Origin: Paenibacillus macerans
Lineage (GTDB): Bacteria; Bacillota; Bacilli; Paenibacillales; Paenibacillaceae
Direction: 5' to 3'
Length of the DNA stretch: 64,000 nt
NCBI RefSeq assembly: GCF_023715465.1
Contig: NZ_JAMBOE010000007.1
Location: forward strand, 124,001 to 188,000
Below the pieces are notes generated by a model. The model searched no databases. It was not told where the DNA came from and was given only the letters and a program-made list of their open reading frames with translations. Both the position numbers and the translations under genes were made by a program. How positions within the stretch are numbered: position 1 is the first letter of the stretch; every line of letters begins with the position of its first letter. Positions 1 through 8,518 of this stretch are shown here, piece by piece.

Positions 1-143
1 AGGACGGGCAGCTGTTTGGCGTGCTCGACATCGATAGTCCGAACAAGCGGCGGTTCGATGAGACGGACCAGGCTTTCCTTGAGCAGTTTGTGGCCACGCT
101 GGCCGAGCAGCTTACCGTTCCGGCTGGGGTTAACCGGGGTTAA
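1..143 (+). CDS. msrC: Free methionine-R-sulfoxide reductase (GAF domain), 3' end
   Basis: The window opens inside this gene. The visible last 46 codons read DGQLFGVLDIDSP, then RRFDETDQAFLEQFV and a stop at 141-143. The GVLDIDSP...RFDETD pattern is the C-terminal signature of the GAF-fold fRMsr family (YtsP/MsrC), cytosolic enzymes that reduce free methionine-(R)-sulfoxide with active-site cysteines. Those cysteines lie before the window edge, so catalytic competence cannot be judged. The gene converges on the MutS2-like gene, with a repeat element between them. A generic GAF protein is possible but the motif fits fRMsr well. Confidence 0.75.
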   Translation, partial: DGQLFGVLDIDSPNKRRFDETDQAFLEQFVATLAEQLTVPAGVNRG

Positions 144-160
144 ATTGTAACTGCGCCTGA

Positions 161-200
161 CTATGCCTGGATGTGCCTGGATGTGCCTGGATGTGCCTGA
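161..200. repeat. 10-bp tandem repeat, four copies
   Basis: Four head-to-tail decamers close to ATGTGCCTGG follow directly after the msrC stop; the first and last copies are slightly altered. No open frame or promoter uses them. A second small reiteration of GGAATTCCGG-like blocks lies at 421-460. Confidence 0.8.
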
Positions 201-212
201 CGCCATGTTCTG

Positions 213-396
213 ATTGGATTATATCCAATAGAACTGGAAATTCAGTGGTAAATACAGCAGCTAGATTGGATATTTTCCAATAGATCGGACTCAGCAGGGC
301 GGAAAATGGACGGTTTGCGCGAATTCTATTGGATTTTTTCCAATGGGAGCTTCAAATCGCATTCGATTCCCCTCAATCTATTGGATTTTTTCCAAT
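213..396. repeat. Four-unit palindromic intergenic element, family A, copy 1
   Basis: Four 17-bp palindromes of the form ATTGGA-N5-TCCAAT start at 213, 265, 328 and 380, i.e. spaced 52, 63 and 52 bp. The reverse complement of this block matches the element at 39900-40081, including parts of the spacers (for example TGG-AAATACAGC between units 1 and 2). It lies between two convergent genes. No coding potential is seen. Confidence 0.85.
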
Positions 397-627
397 CAGA
401 GGTGGAGCGGCGATCAGGTTAGGGGAATTCCGGTAGGGGATTCCGGCAGGGAATTCCGGTGTATGGTGTGTGATCATTCTGGTGGTTAGCAAGCTGCAAG
501 GTCCTTTATAGCCGCATGGCGTGCAGGCCCCGCCGTCCAATTGGTGATAAACTAGTTTTACTAAACCCCATCTGGGTCTGCACCCTTCCCCTGTTAGAGC
601 AATAAAGGGACTCCCCGCAGAAACAGA

Positions 628-672
628 AGAAGCATCCTCACCGCCATATGGCGAATCGGGATGCTTCTTTTG
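628..672. terminator. Bidirectional intrinsic terminator
   Basis: AGAAGCATCC at 628-637 pairs with GGATGCTTCT at 659-668, with an inner CGCCATATGGCG hairpin and T-rich flanks on both strands. It can end the MutS2-like transcript on the minus strand and transcripts from the left on the plus strand. Confidence 0.8.
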
Positions 673-681
673 TTATTCAAA

Positions 682-2871
682 CTAGTTCTCGCCCGGTTTC
701 CGGACAATTTCCAAGCCTTCTACGTGATGTTTAGCCATGAGCTTCCGCTTTTTGCGGTTTTCCTTGCTATCGAAGACGATATCGAAATCGTAGTCGTCGG
801 GATACAGCTCTTCCTTTTTGATGTAAGGCTTAAGCCGTTTGTGGTTGACCTTGATCCGCTGCTTCTGCACAAGCACTTCGACGATGCCCCGGAGATCCTG
901 CGGCGCGCTAACGATGCCGATCTTCCCGATGGAAGTGACGATCACCGAGTCGCCCACCTCGAAAACAGGCGATTTCTTTGGCACCGGCTGCTCCGGGGCC
1001 GATGAGGCCGCAGCTGGTTGATCCCGCTGCCCGGCCGGGTCCGTCCCCGGTTTGCCCGGGCCCAGCTCGGAGGCAGCATGCCCGGCTAAGACTTGCTCAG
1101 CCGTAACGGGCCCGGGTTCCGCGCCGGCCAGAGCCCCAGGCGCCGCAACCTCCGGCACCCCATCCTGCAAAGGTCGCCCCGACGCGGGACGAGGACATAC
1201 CGGCTCCTGCATCGGGCCCAACGCAAGTTCCTGAGCCTTCTTTCCCGTCCCCTGCACCGTCCCCTGCACCATCCCCTGCTCCAATTCCTGCACCCGTTCC
1301 GGCAAAATGTCGTCCCACAGCGCCGAACTTCCGCCACCCTCCGCCGCCTGGCGGCTGACGATATGCTGCGACCGCTCCACGATGCCCGGGGCGATCCCGA
1401 GCCGGCTCGCGATCTCGAGCGCGTAGCTGCGGCCGGCCTGGCCGATCGTCAGCCGGTACAGCGGACGCAGCGTCTCCGCGTCGAATTCCATGCGCGCGTT
1501 CTGGAAGCCTTGCGCCCGGGAGGCAAACGTCTTCAGCTCGTTAAAGTGTGTCGTCACCAACACCGTTGCTCCTTTGCGCGCGAACTCCTCCAGGATGGCG
1601 ATCGACAGGGCGATGCCTTCGCCGGGATCGGTTCCCGCCGCCAGTTCGTCGATAAGCAGCAGCGTGGACGGACCGGCCTCGCGCAGCATCGTAACGAGCG
1701 CGCTGATTTGCGCGGAAAACGTGCTGAGCGACTGCTCCAGGTTTTGCCCGTCGCCGATCACAGCCATAATGCCGCGGTACACCGCGAACCGGCTGCCGGG
1801 CGCCACCGGCACGAGCAGACCGGACTGAACCATCAAGGCCAGCAGTCCGAACGTCTTGAGCACGACGGTTTTGCCGCCCGTATTCGGACCGGTGATGATC
1901 AGCGTCCGGTACTTCCGGCCGATCTCCATGTCCAGCGGAACCATCGTCTGCAGCAGCTTCGGATGTTTGGCCCCGCGAATGACGGTGTGCCCGTCCTCGC
2001 CGATCTCCACCGCTACGCCGCCGATCGCCGCCGCATACTTCGCTTTGGCGAAGATGAAGTCGTACGTCCCCGTAATTTCAATATTCCGGTAAATCGCCTC
2101 GGCTTCCCGCTCGACCAGCTCCGCCAGGCAGCCGAGCACCTTGGCTTCCTCCCGCGCCTCTTCTCCCTGCAGCAGCTCCAGCTCGCTTTGCAGCGCCGAC
2201 ACCTCCTGCGGCTCGATAAACACCGTCTGCCCGCTGGTTGACTGATCCAGCATACGGCCGTTCACTTGCTTGTAGTAATCCTTCCTGACGGGGATGACGT
2301 ACCTGCCGCCGCGCACGCTGACGATGTTTTCCTGCAAAATCGCGGCATGGCGGGCCATCACGGACTGGAGCTTTTTCTGAATCCGCTCTTTTACCACCGC
2401 GATCCTTTTACGGACTTTCTCCAGCTCCCGGCTTGCTTCATTCGTAATCACCCCGTGCCGGATGCAGCGCAAAATTTCCTGCTGCAGCGCTGGTAAATCC
2501 CGCAGGTCTTGGGCGTAAACGCCAATTCTCCAGGCCAGTTCGCCTTTGGAGGCCATATACTTCTTCAGTTGGCCGCAGCTGTGGAGAAAGGTTTGCACCG
2601 CCGTCAGGTCCTGCTCGGTAAACAGGTACCCGGTGCCCAACAGCGAAGCCACCAGCTCGATTCCATCCAGCGAAGGGAGCGGAACGCTGGCTCCTTTTCC
2701 ATACAGAGCAAGCGCCTCCGCCGTTTCCGCGATCGCCCGTTCGATCGGCCGTTTCTCCTCCAGCGGCGCCAGCCCGGCGATCCGGTTTCGCCCTTCATAC
2801 GATACGGCGTAACTCATCAGCTCCTGTTTGATGCTCTCGTATTCCAGCATGTGAAGCGAAAATTTTTCCAT
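682..2871 (-). CDS. mutS2: MutS2-like ATPase lacking the Smr nuclease domain
   Basis: A MutS-family ABC ATPase of about 729 aa. The N-terminal two thirds follow the MutS2 pattern: a core/clamp region, Walker A GPNTGGKT near residue 330 and Walker B LLLIDELAAGTDP near 410. MutS2 proteins bind branched DNA or collided ribosomes. After the ATPase comes a Pro/Ala/Gly-rich linker (about 530-640) and the MutS2 KOW-like segment (FEVGDSVIVTSIGKIGIV). The protein then ends in a basic tail with no C-terminal Smr endonuclease domain, so it is shorter than canonical MutS2 (about 780 aa). An ATG at 2871 is chosen because GGAGG lies 8 nt upstream; the TTG at 2877 is only 2 nt from it. The DNA- or RNA-processing role is inferred. 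Confidence 0.85.
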   Translation of the reverse strand: MEKFSLHMLEYESIKQELMSYAVSYEGRNRIAGLAPLEEKRPIERAIAETAEALALYGKGASVPLPSLDGIELVASLLGTGYLFTEQDLTAVQTFLHSCGQLKKYMASKGELAWRIGVYAQDLRDLPALQQEILRCIRHGVITNEASRELEKVRKRIAVVKERIQKKLQSVMARHAAILQENIVSVRGGRYVIPVRKDYYKQVNGRMLDQSTSGQTVFIEPQEVSALQSELELLQGEEAREEAKVLGCLAELVEREAEAIYRNIEITGTYDFIFAKAKYAAAIGGVAVEIGEDGHTVIRGAKHPKLLQTMVPLDMEIGRKYRTLIITGPNTGGKTVVLKTFGLLALMVQSGLLVPVAPGSRFAVYRGIMAVIGDGQNLEQSLSTFSAQISALVTMLREAGPSTLLLIDELAAGTDPGEGIALSIAILEEFARKGATVLVTTHFNELKTFASRAQGFQNARMEFDAETLRPLYRLTIGQAGRSYALEIASRLGIAPGIVERSQHIVSRQAAEGGGSSALWDDILPERVQELEQGMVQGTVQGTGKKAQELALGPMQEPVCPRPASGRPLQDGVPEVAAPGALAGAEPGPVTAEQVLAGHAASELGPGKPGTDPAGQRDQPAAASSAPEQPVPKKSPVFEVGDSVIVTSIGKIGIVSAPQDLRGIVEVLVQKQRIKVNHKRLKPYIKKEELYPDDYDFDIVFDSKENRKKRKLMAKHHVEGLEIVRKPGEN

Positions 2872-2916
2872 GTCCAAAACCTCCTCATTCTCGGTTCATC
2901 CTTCCATCCGGGTGCA

Positions 2917-2958
2917 CAAAAAAAAGGCAAAGGACAGCACGAATGCCATCCTTTGCCT
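2917..2958 (-). terminator. Intrinsic terminator ahead of the MutS2-like gene
   Basis: On the minus strand AGGCAAAGGA (2949-2958) pairs with TCCTTTGCCT (2925-2934), followed by eight or more Ts. It lies between the upstream promoter at 3265-3294 and the MutS2-like start, so transcripts must read through it to reach the gene. Confidence 0.8.
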
Positions 2959-2996
2959 ATACCTCTCCCGCTATATGCCTGTTCCCCCGAAAAATG

Positions 2997-3026
2997 CAAA
3001 AAAGCCGCGCTGAATACAGCACGGCT
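2997..3026 (-). terminator. Intrinsic terminator ending the upstream leader or small RNA
   Basis: On the minus strand AGCCGTGCTG pairs with CAGCGCGGCT over a TATT loop and is followed by TTTTTT. It is the first of two terminators in series before the MutS2-like gene. Confidence 0.85.
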
Positions 3027-3258
3027 TACATTCCAAAGCAACAGGCAGCGCTAAAGGCACTGCATGATGTTCCGCGTGTGTTCTTAACTAAATTCAACAG
3101 ACCGAAACAAGAGTACGCTCAAACAGACGTGCGCGCCTAGCATCAAACAGCCGCGAAGTCGCCCTGAATGCGTCCCTAAAAACCCGCTATCGGTCCATAT
3201 GAAATTTGATTAGTTAAGAACATTCACCGACATCAAAATCTCTCCCGTCCAGAAGGAT
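2997..3258 (-). ncRNA. Candidate structured leader or small RNA upstream of the MutS2-like gene
   Basis: A predicted transcript of about 260 nt runs from the promoter at 3265-3294 to the terminator at 2997-3026. GTTCTTAACTAA at 3080-3091 is the exact inverse of TTAGTTAAGAAC at 3210-3221. The helix continues inward with an AAATT/AATTT match and GACCGA/TCGGTC (3100-3105 with 3190-3195), and a small GCG-ACTT-CGC hairpin caps the middle. That makes a long bulged rod, a shape seen in 6S-type RNAs. A tiny frame MSVNVLN (3210-3233), whose stop lies inside the outer stem, follows a GGGAG stretch. The RNA could be independent, or an attenuating leader. Its family is not recognised. Confidence 0.45.
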
Positions 3259-3264
3259 ACCTCT

Positions 3265-3294
3265 AATTTAGCAAAAACCGCCGTAACAAGTCAA
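3265..3294 (-). promoter_or_regulatory. Sigma-A promoter driving the leader
   Basis: On the minus strand: TTGACT, 18 nt, TAAATT preceded by TGC (extended -10). Transcription would begin near 3258 and run toward the MutS2-like gene. Confidence 0.7.
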
Positions 3295-3460
3295 TAATGA
3301 GAACTAACGCGATGTTAACAAAGCCATGTTTGAGATACCTTGTTAAATGAGTGAATTGAATTATTTTATTCTTTCTCCTAATTCATGTATTATATTAGGG
3401 GTGTTAAAATGTAAAGCCAGTATTAAACAGCGTAACAAAGCGGAAAGGAAGGAACACGCC

Positions 3461-5335
3461 GTGTTACAATTCAACCGCATCCGGCTGGCCAACATCAAGC
3501 CGTTTGTCTTTTTCTCCGTCATCATGATATTGAAAATTTACATCGTTTGGATCACCATCTTTGACGAAGTTCCCGCCTGGGGGCCTTTGCTGAGGGAAAT
3601 CCCCTTTATTTGGGCGCTGTTCTGCCTGATCGAATGGTTTTCTTCCAAGCGTAAAATCGGCCTTTATCTGACCGTCAACTTTATCGTCACCGCCATATTT
3701 TTTGCCGCAGTTATGTATCATAAATATTACGGGGTCATCGTTAATTACCATGCCCTGGATCAGGTTAATCAGGTTACTGCGGTCAAACACAGCGTATTTT
3801 CCTTGCTGGCGCCGTACTATCTGCTGATTTTTCTCGATATCGTCATCATCGGCTACTGGCTCCTGCGCAAAAAAAGAGCCGAGCAGCTCAGAAACTTTTT
3901 CAACTTAAAAAAGACCAGCACCGGTGTGATCGCGGGTATTTTTGCGGCTTCGGTGCTCCTGTGCATCTTCAACATATGGCCTAACCGCGCCAGCATGAAC
4001 GAAATCAAGCAAGCGGAGAAAATGGGCATCCTGAACTACGAAACGTATACGATTTTTTCCGGCAAAAAAGAAGATCTCGTCGACAGCACACAGATTACCC
4101 AAACCAAAATCGACCAGCTTAAAGGGATTACGCAGCCGGCCCACCCGAAATATTTCGGCACCGCCAAAGGCAAAAACCTGATCATCATTCAATTGGAGTC
4201 GTTCCAAAATTTCCTGATCAACCTGAAGGTCGACGGCCAGGAAGTCACGCCGGTCATGAACCGGTTGGTGAAGGATAACATCTATTTCAAGCATTTTTAT
4301 CAAATGGTCGGACAAGGCAACACCTCGGACGCCGAATTCGTCGTGAACACCTCGTTTTACATTCCCTATAATGAGGCGGCCACGCAAAACTATCCGGACA
4401 AGGAGCTGCCCAGCCTGCCGAAATTGATGAAGTCGCAGGGCTACGACACCGCAACCTTCCACACCAATGCGGTCGATTTCTGGAACCGCGGGGAATTGTA
4501 CGCCGCTTTGGGTTGGGACCGTTACTATGACCAGAAGTTTTTCGGCACGGACGATATGGTCTTCTTTGGCCCGTCCGACGAGGTGCTGTACAAGAAAACC
4601 GCCGAAGAGCTGGACAAAATGCAGCAGGGCGGCAAGCCGTTTTACGCTCAGGTTATTTCGATGACGGCGCACCATCCGTTTACGACGCCGCACGAGAAGG
4701 ACAAAGTCCAACTGCCGGAACGGTATCAGGACAACATGGTTGGCGACTATTTGCGGGCGCAAAGTTACGCCGATTACGCGCTTGGCCAGTTTATCGACGA
4801 TCTGAAGCAAAATGGCATTTGGGATAACAGCGTCGTGGTCATTTACGGCGATCACCTTGGCCTGCCGATGTATTCCCTGGATAAACACGGCCTGGAACTA
4901 ATGCAGGAAATCTACGGCCGGGAATACAGCTATCGCGACATGGTCAACATCCCGCTGATCATTTCCGTCCCGGGCGAATCCCCGAAGGTGATGGAAAACG
5001 TCGGCGGCCAGGTTGATATTTTGCCTACGGTGGCCAACCTGTTGGGAGCGTCTTTGGACGATCACATTCATTTCGGCGAGGACATCCTGAATCAAACGGA
5101 CTACAATCTGCTGCCGCAGCGTTACTACCTGCCTTCCGGTTCGTTCCTGAACAACAAAGCTTTGTTTATGCCAGGGGTTTGGTACAACGACGGGACCCAA
5201 TACCCGCTGGCCAAAGACGGCGTAAGCCAAGCTTTGACAACGGAAGACGAATACAACCGGGCGCTCGAGCTGCTCCGTCTCTCCGACAGCTACGTACAGC
5301 AACTTCCGGACCGTGTTAAGGAAGACAAGGAATAA
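3461..5335 (+). CDS. LTA-synthase-like membrane sulfatase
   Basis: A membrane enzyme of about 624 aa in the lipoteichoic acid synthase / phosphoglycerol transferase family, which moves glycerol phosphate from phosphatidylglycerol onto a surface polymer. The N-terminal ~200 residues hold about five transmembrane segments. The extracellular sulfatase domain follows, with the metal motif NLIIIQLESF, the catalytic Thr in GNTSDAEFVVN, TAHHPF, and the metal-binding YGDHLGL. The start is placed at GTG 3461, about 9 nt after AAAGGAAGG; an in-frame ATG at 3347 would add 38 residues with no ribosome binding site. It stands alone and ends in a strong terminator. Which polymer it makes, and whether it is a primase or the main synthase, cannot be told. 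Confidence 0.88.
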   Translation: MLQFNRIRLANIKPFVFFSVIMILKIYIVWITIFDEVPAWGPLLREIPFIWALFCLIEWFSSKRKIGLYLTVNFIVTAIFFAAVMYHKYYGVIVNYHALDQVNQVTAVKHSVFSLLAPYYLLIFLDIVIIGYWLLRKKRAEQLRNFFNLKKTSTGVIAGIFAASVLLCIFNIWPNRASMNEIKQAEKMGILNYETYTIFSGKKEDLVDSTQITQTKIDQLKGITQPAHPKYFGTAKGKNLIIIQLESFQNFLINLKVDGQEVTPVMNRLVKDNIYFKHFYQMVGQGNTSDAEFVVNTSFYIPYNEAATQNYPDKELPSLPKLMKSQGYDTATFHTNAVDFWNRGELYAALGWDRYYDQKFFGTDDMVFFGPSDEVLYKKTAEELDKMQQGGKPFYAQVISMTAHHPFTTPHEKDKVQLPERYQDNMVGDYLRAQSYADYALGQFIDDLKQNGIWDNSVVVIYGDHLGLPMYSLDKHGLELMQEIYGREYSYRDMVNIPLIISVPGESPKVMENVGGQVDILPTVANLLGASLDDHIHFGEDILNQTDYNLLPQRYYLPSGSFLNNKALFMPGVWYNDGTQYPLAKDGVSQALTTEDEYNRALELLRLSDSYVQQLPDRVKEDKE

Positions 5336-5345
5336 CTTGTATAAA

Positions 5346-5424
5346 GAAAGCTGCCCTAAGGCGCAAGGCGAGCTGCCTCTGTTGTAAAACAGGAAGCAGC
5401 CGCCAGCCTGGGACAGCTTTTTTG
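5346..5424 (+). terminator. Branched intrinsic terminator of the LTA-synthase-like gene
   Basis: An outer stem AAAGCTG...CAGCTTT encloses an inner hairpin with arms around CTGTT and AACAG, and is followed by TTTTTT. Confidence 0.75.
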
Positions 5425-5448
5425 TGTCGCTCGCGGTGATGCCGGATT

Positions 5449-5636
5449 TCTAACGGACCGTAGCGCCGTTATTTAGGCAAAATCCAGGGTTTGCGCGATG
5501 TAAACGGACACAGCAGACCTTATTTGGCGTTCTGGCACGTATTTTCGGCCTTTTTCCAGCAAATAAGCGCATTTCAGTCCGTTAGAAAATAAAGAGCCGC
5601 GTTTTCGGGCAAATAAGGTCTCTCACGTCCGTTAGC
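5449..5636. repeat. Four-unit intergenic element, family B, copy 1
   Basis: Four units of about 28 bp resemble CTAACGGAC-N8-9-CTTATTTG. Units 1 (5449-5476) and 2 (5499-5527) are forward; units 3 (5560-5586) and 4 (5610-5636) are reverse complements. Centres are about 51, 60 and 50 bp apart. The block lies between convergent genes. Confidence 0.85.
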
Positions 5637-5641
5637 CATAG

Positions 5642-5741
5642 GCAGTGTGCGGTCGAGCCGGTAATTAGCCGCATGCAATGTACAGCCTAGTCCGGTAGTT
5701 AGCTGCATGCAGCGTGCGGTCGAGCCGGTAGCCGGTCACAA
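5642..5741. repeat. 34-bp degenerate tandem repeat, three copies
   Basis: Copies begin at 5642, 5675 and 5709. The first and third share GTGCGGTCGAGCCGGTA; the second is diverged. It directly follows the family B element and ends just before the MATE gene. Confidence 0.7.
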
Positions 5742-5766
5742 CACAATGCTGCGTCATAATGCCACA

Positions 5767-7179
5767 TCACAACGCCGGGCTCGCCACACCGTCCAGCGGG
5801 GTGCCACCCGGCGGCTTCCCTTCCCTGCTCAGGTCGGCTTCTTTCATCCGCAAGTATTTACGGCCCCGCCAGCGGAAGTACGACAGGACGCCGCGTACGT
5901 ATTCATCGGTGATCATGCTAAGGTAGATCGCGATGATGCCCCAGCCCATGGAAATGCCAAACCAATAGGAGCAGCCCGTGGCGATCAGCCACATGAAGAT
6001 CAGGGAGATGACCATCGTATATTTCGTGTCCCCAACTGCGTTCAGCGAGTTGCCGATCGCCATGTTGACCATTTTGCCCGGCTGCAGCAACAAATTCAGC
6101 CACAGCAGCGTAACGCACAACGTCAAAATCTCCGGATCTTTCGTAAACACGCCCATCAGCGCCGGACCAACCAATACGAGAATAAAAGCGTTGACGATCA
6201 CCAACGGGAGCCCGAAGGCCAGCACGCGGTATACCGCGCGGTAAGCCTCCTTCGTTTTGCCGGCGCCGTACAGGTGGGCAATCTGGATTTGCGCCGCCAT
6301 CGCCAAGGAGAAGCCGAGCATAAAGCAAAACGATTCCAGCGTATTCATGTACGTCCTTGCCGCGAGCTCGGTGGAACCAAGGATGGCGAGGAACGAAAAA
6401 ATCGCAAGCTGCGAAAATACCCAGCTGGCCGAATTGACGCCAAGCGGCCAACCGATGACCAAAATTTCCTTGAACAGTTTGCGGTCGAAGACCGGCAAAT
6501 CCCTAAATCCGATACGCCGCTGAAAGGTGCCGAGGAAAATCAGCAGCAGGACCACCGTTGCAATCAGCCGGCTGATCACGGTCGAGATAGCCACCCCGGT
6601 CAACCCCCACTGCGGAAAACCGAATGCGCCGAAAATAAAGCAATAGTTCATCGCGATATGGATGATGTTCATTCCTACCGCCGTGTACATCGGTCCTTTT
6701 GTGTTTCCGGTATTGCGGATCGCCGTTCCAAGCATGGAGATCATGGCGGTCAGGATCATACCGCCGCCCACGATCGAAATGTACACCTCCGCCATCGGCA
6801 GCAATTCTTCCGGCAGCTGCAGCACCCGGGCGATCGGCTTCGGCACGGCGATCAGCAAAATGCTGAGGAAAATGCCAATGTACCCCGTCACTTTAAAGGC
6901 GATGATCGCTACGGTCCGGGCGTCTTCTTCCCGGCCGGAGCCTATTTTTTGCGCGATTACGATGCCGGCGCCGCTGGCGATGGTGGCAAACAGCGTCGTA
7001 AGCGCGTTAAACAACTGATTGGAGAATCCCACGACCGCGACCGCGTTGTCGGAAATCCGGCTGACCATCAACGTGTCAACGGTGCCGAGCAAAATTTGCA
7101 GAAACAGCTCGATAAAAATCGGCCAGGCGAGCAGCCAATGGGAAAACTTGTCTCTTTCGCCGCTCTTGATTTTCTTCAT
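5767..7179 (-). CDS. MATE family efflux transporter
   Basis: A 470-aa polytopic inner-membrane protein with about 12 hydrophobic segments in two similar halves, as in multidrug and toxin extrusion (NorM/DinF-type) carriers that export drugs or metabolites using Na+ or H+ gradients. Typical elements include PIFIELFLQILLGTVDTLMVS near the N terminus and QLFNALTTLFATIASGAGIVIAQ. The start at ATG 7179 has AGGAGG 8 nt upstream; the longer frame starting at 7224 has no such site. It is divergent from an AraC regulator that may control it. The substrate is unknown. Confidence 0.88.
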   Translation of the reverse strand: MKKIKSGERDKFSHWLLAWPIFIELFLQILLGTVDTLMVSRISDNAVAVVGFSNQLFNALTTLFATIASGAGIVIAQKIGSGREEDARTVAIIAFKVTGYIGIFLSILLIAVPKPIARVLQLPEELLPMAEVYISIVGGGMILTAMISMLGTAIRNTGNTKGPMYTAVGMNIIHIAMNYCFIFGAFGFPQWGLTGVAISTVISRLIATVVLLLIFLGTFQRRIGFRDLPVFDRKLFKEILVIGWPLGVNSASWVFSQLAIFSFLAILGSTELAARTYMNTLESFCFMLGFSLAMAAQIQIAHLYGAGKTKEAYRAVYRVLAFGLPLVIVNAFILVLVGPALMGVFTKDPEILTLCVTLLWLNLLLQPGKMVNMAIGNSLNAVGDTKYTMVISLIFMWLIATGCSYWFGISMGWGIIAIYLSMITDEYVRGVLSYFRWRGRKYLRMKEADLSREGKPPGGTPLDGVASPAL

Positions 7180-7329
7180 TATTACAACCTCCTGCAGAAT
7201 GTGGAACGGCTTTGACGCCCACATCTATCTTGTTAGCACGAAACACATTATAGATGTTATATTGATATTAATGTATCAATGAATCAACTCAATCTTTTAA
7301 TATTCCAACCTAAGAGGAGCTGGCGTTTC

Positions 7330-8235
7330 ATGTCTCCGATCATCGAATTTACCGCGCCTCCCCTGCCTCATTATATCGTCAGCGGCGCTACGCCCCTCCC
7401 AGTCGGCGGCAAACATCCCAGCCGGCAAAATATCGGCGCGTTTGACCTGCTCGTTGTCGTTTCGGGCTGCCTGTACGTTGGAGAAGAAGGCCGGAATTAT
7501 GAAATCGGCGCGGGCCGCGCCTTGATCCTGCGGCCGGATTGCTATCATTACGCCGTGGAAGGCTGCCGGGAAGAAACGCTGCATCATTGGCTGCATTTTC
7601 AAATTCTCGGCGATTGGCGCGTCGTCGAAGAGGAGGAATACCGGCAGCAACAGGGAAGCTATGCGGATAAGGAAACGCCGGGGCCGCCGGCTTTGCCCCT
7701 GTTCTCCGCGACCTCCTATACCGTGCCGCTCCCGCAGTACACGAAACTCGCCCAACCGCAAAAACTGGCCGCCGCGATCAGCGAGCTGACGGAGATGAAC
7801 CGGAGCATTCACTTAAACGGTGTCCGGCTCAGGCAGCAGGCCTTGTTTCAGGAGGTCATCGTCCAGCTTTCCGCCTCCGCCGGCGGAGATACGCCGTCCC
7901 CGCAATCGGTTTGCGCGGAAGCGGCCGCCTCCTACCTGCGCGAGCATTACCGCGAGCCCTTTTCGGCCTCAAAGCTGGGCGAAAGCATCAACTTCCATCC
8001 CGTCTACATCGCCCGCTGCATGCAAAAAGTGTTCGGCTGCCCGCCGGCCGTATATTTGCTGCGCCTGCGCATCCAGCAGTCCAAGCTGCTGCTGCTGCAA
8101 ACGGACCTGACCGTAGAGCGGATCGCTGAGCAGGTCGGCTTCAACACCGCCTCCTATTTCACCGCCTGCTTCACGAAAATGGAAGGCCAGTCGCCGCGGA
8201 AATACCGGCAGCGCTTCTTTTGGAACAAGCATTAG
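7330..8235 (+). CDS. AraC family transcriptional regulator
   Basis: A 301-aa regulator. The N-terminal half is a cupin-like sensor domain (GCLYVGEEGRNYEIGAGRALILRPDCYHYA, with pocket histidines). The C-terminal ~100 residues form the paired AraC helix-turn-helix (AASYLREHYREPFSASKLGE..., ending TVERIAEQVGFNTASYFTACFTKMEGQSPRKYRQ). The ligand is probably a small sugar or related compound. The start at ATG 7330 has GAGGAG about 10 nt upstream. It is divergent from the MATE exporter across about 150 bp, which makes control of the exporter plausible. Confidence 0.88.
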   Translation: MSPIIEFTAPPLPHYIVSGATPLPVGGKHPSRQNIGAFDLLVVVSGCLYVGEEGRNYEIGAGRALILRPDCYHYAVEGCREETLHHWLHFQILGDWRVVEEEEYRQQQGSYADKETPGPPALPLFSATSYTVPLPQYTKLAQPQKLAAAISELTEMNRSIHLNGVRLRQQALFQEVIVQLSASAGGDTPSPQSVCAEAAASYLREHYREPFSASKLGESINFHPVYIARCMQKVFGCPPAVYLLRLRIQQSKLLLLQTDLTVERIAEQVGFNTASYFTACFTKMEGQSPRKYRQRFFWNKH

Positions 8236-8258
8236 CTGACGGTTTTAAAACTCAAGCG

Positions 8259-8435
8259 AAAACATAAGGAGAAAAAATGTCGCTATTTCGGCGGTATTGC
8301 CCATTTTTAGATAAATAGAGGAGTTTAATGGCGCTATTTTCTCGAGCCGCAGGGAGATGGCTGCTTTTTGCACCGCTAAGTATACTGGACACGCTTCATT
8401 CCGGAAAATAAGACCATAAAGTTCCGCTATTTTAT
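8259..8435. repeat. Intergenic repeat element, family C, irregular copy
   Basis: Three clear units of the form A-rich...CGCTATTT lie at about 8261-8289, 8313-8340 and 8404-8433. The first pair is spaced 52 bp; the next gap is about 91 bp, where a decayed unit may once have been. Related units occur at 28069-28096 and 54345-54543. It lies between convergent genes. Confidence 0.55.
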
Positions 8436-8461
8436 GAGGGGGGGGCGCTTCTCTCTAAGAC

Positions 8462-8505
8462 AAAAAAAGGCTGTCCAAAAGCAGATTTGTCTGCTTGGAC
8501 AGCCT
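8462..8505 (-). terminator. Intrinsic terminator of the phosphodiester glycosidase gene
   Basis: On the minus strand AGGCTGTCCA pairs with TGGACAGCCT, with inner AGCAGA/TCTGCT pairing, followed by seven Ts. Confidence 0.88.
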
Positions 8506-8518
8506 GAACGCCGCCGAC

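Noticed and set aside
213..396. Regularly spaced palindromes as a possible CRISPR array
   Set aside because: Only four copies, the units are 17-bp palindromes with 35-46 bp spacers that are themselves conserved in the other copy, and no cas genes are present.
3125..3170. AGGGCGACTTCGCGG-like stretch on the minus strand as a T-box antiterminator
   Set aside because: It deviates from the T-box core AGGGTGGNACCGCG at key positions, no specifier loop is visible, and the downstream gene is not amino-acid related.
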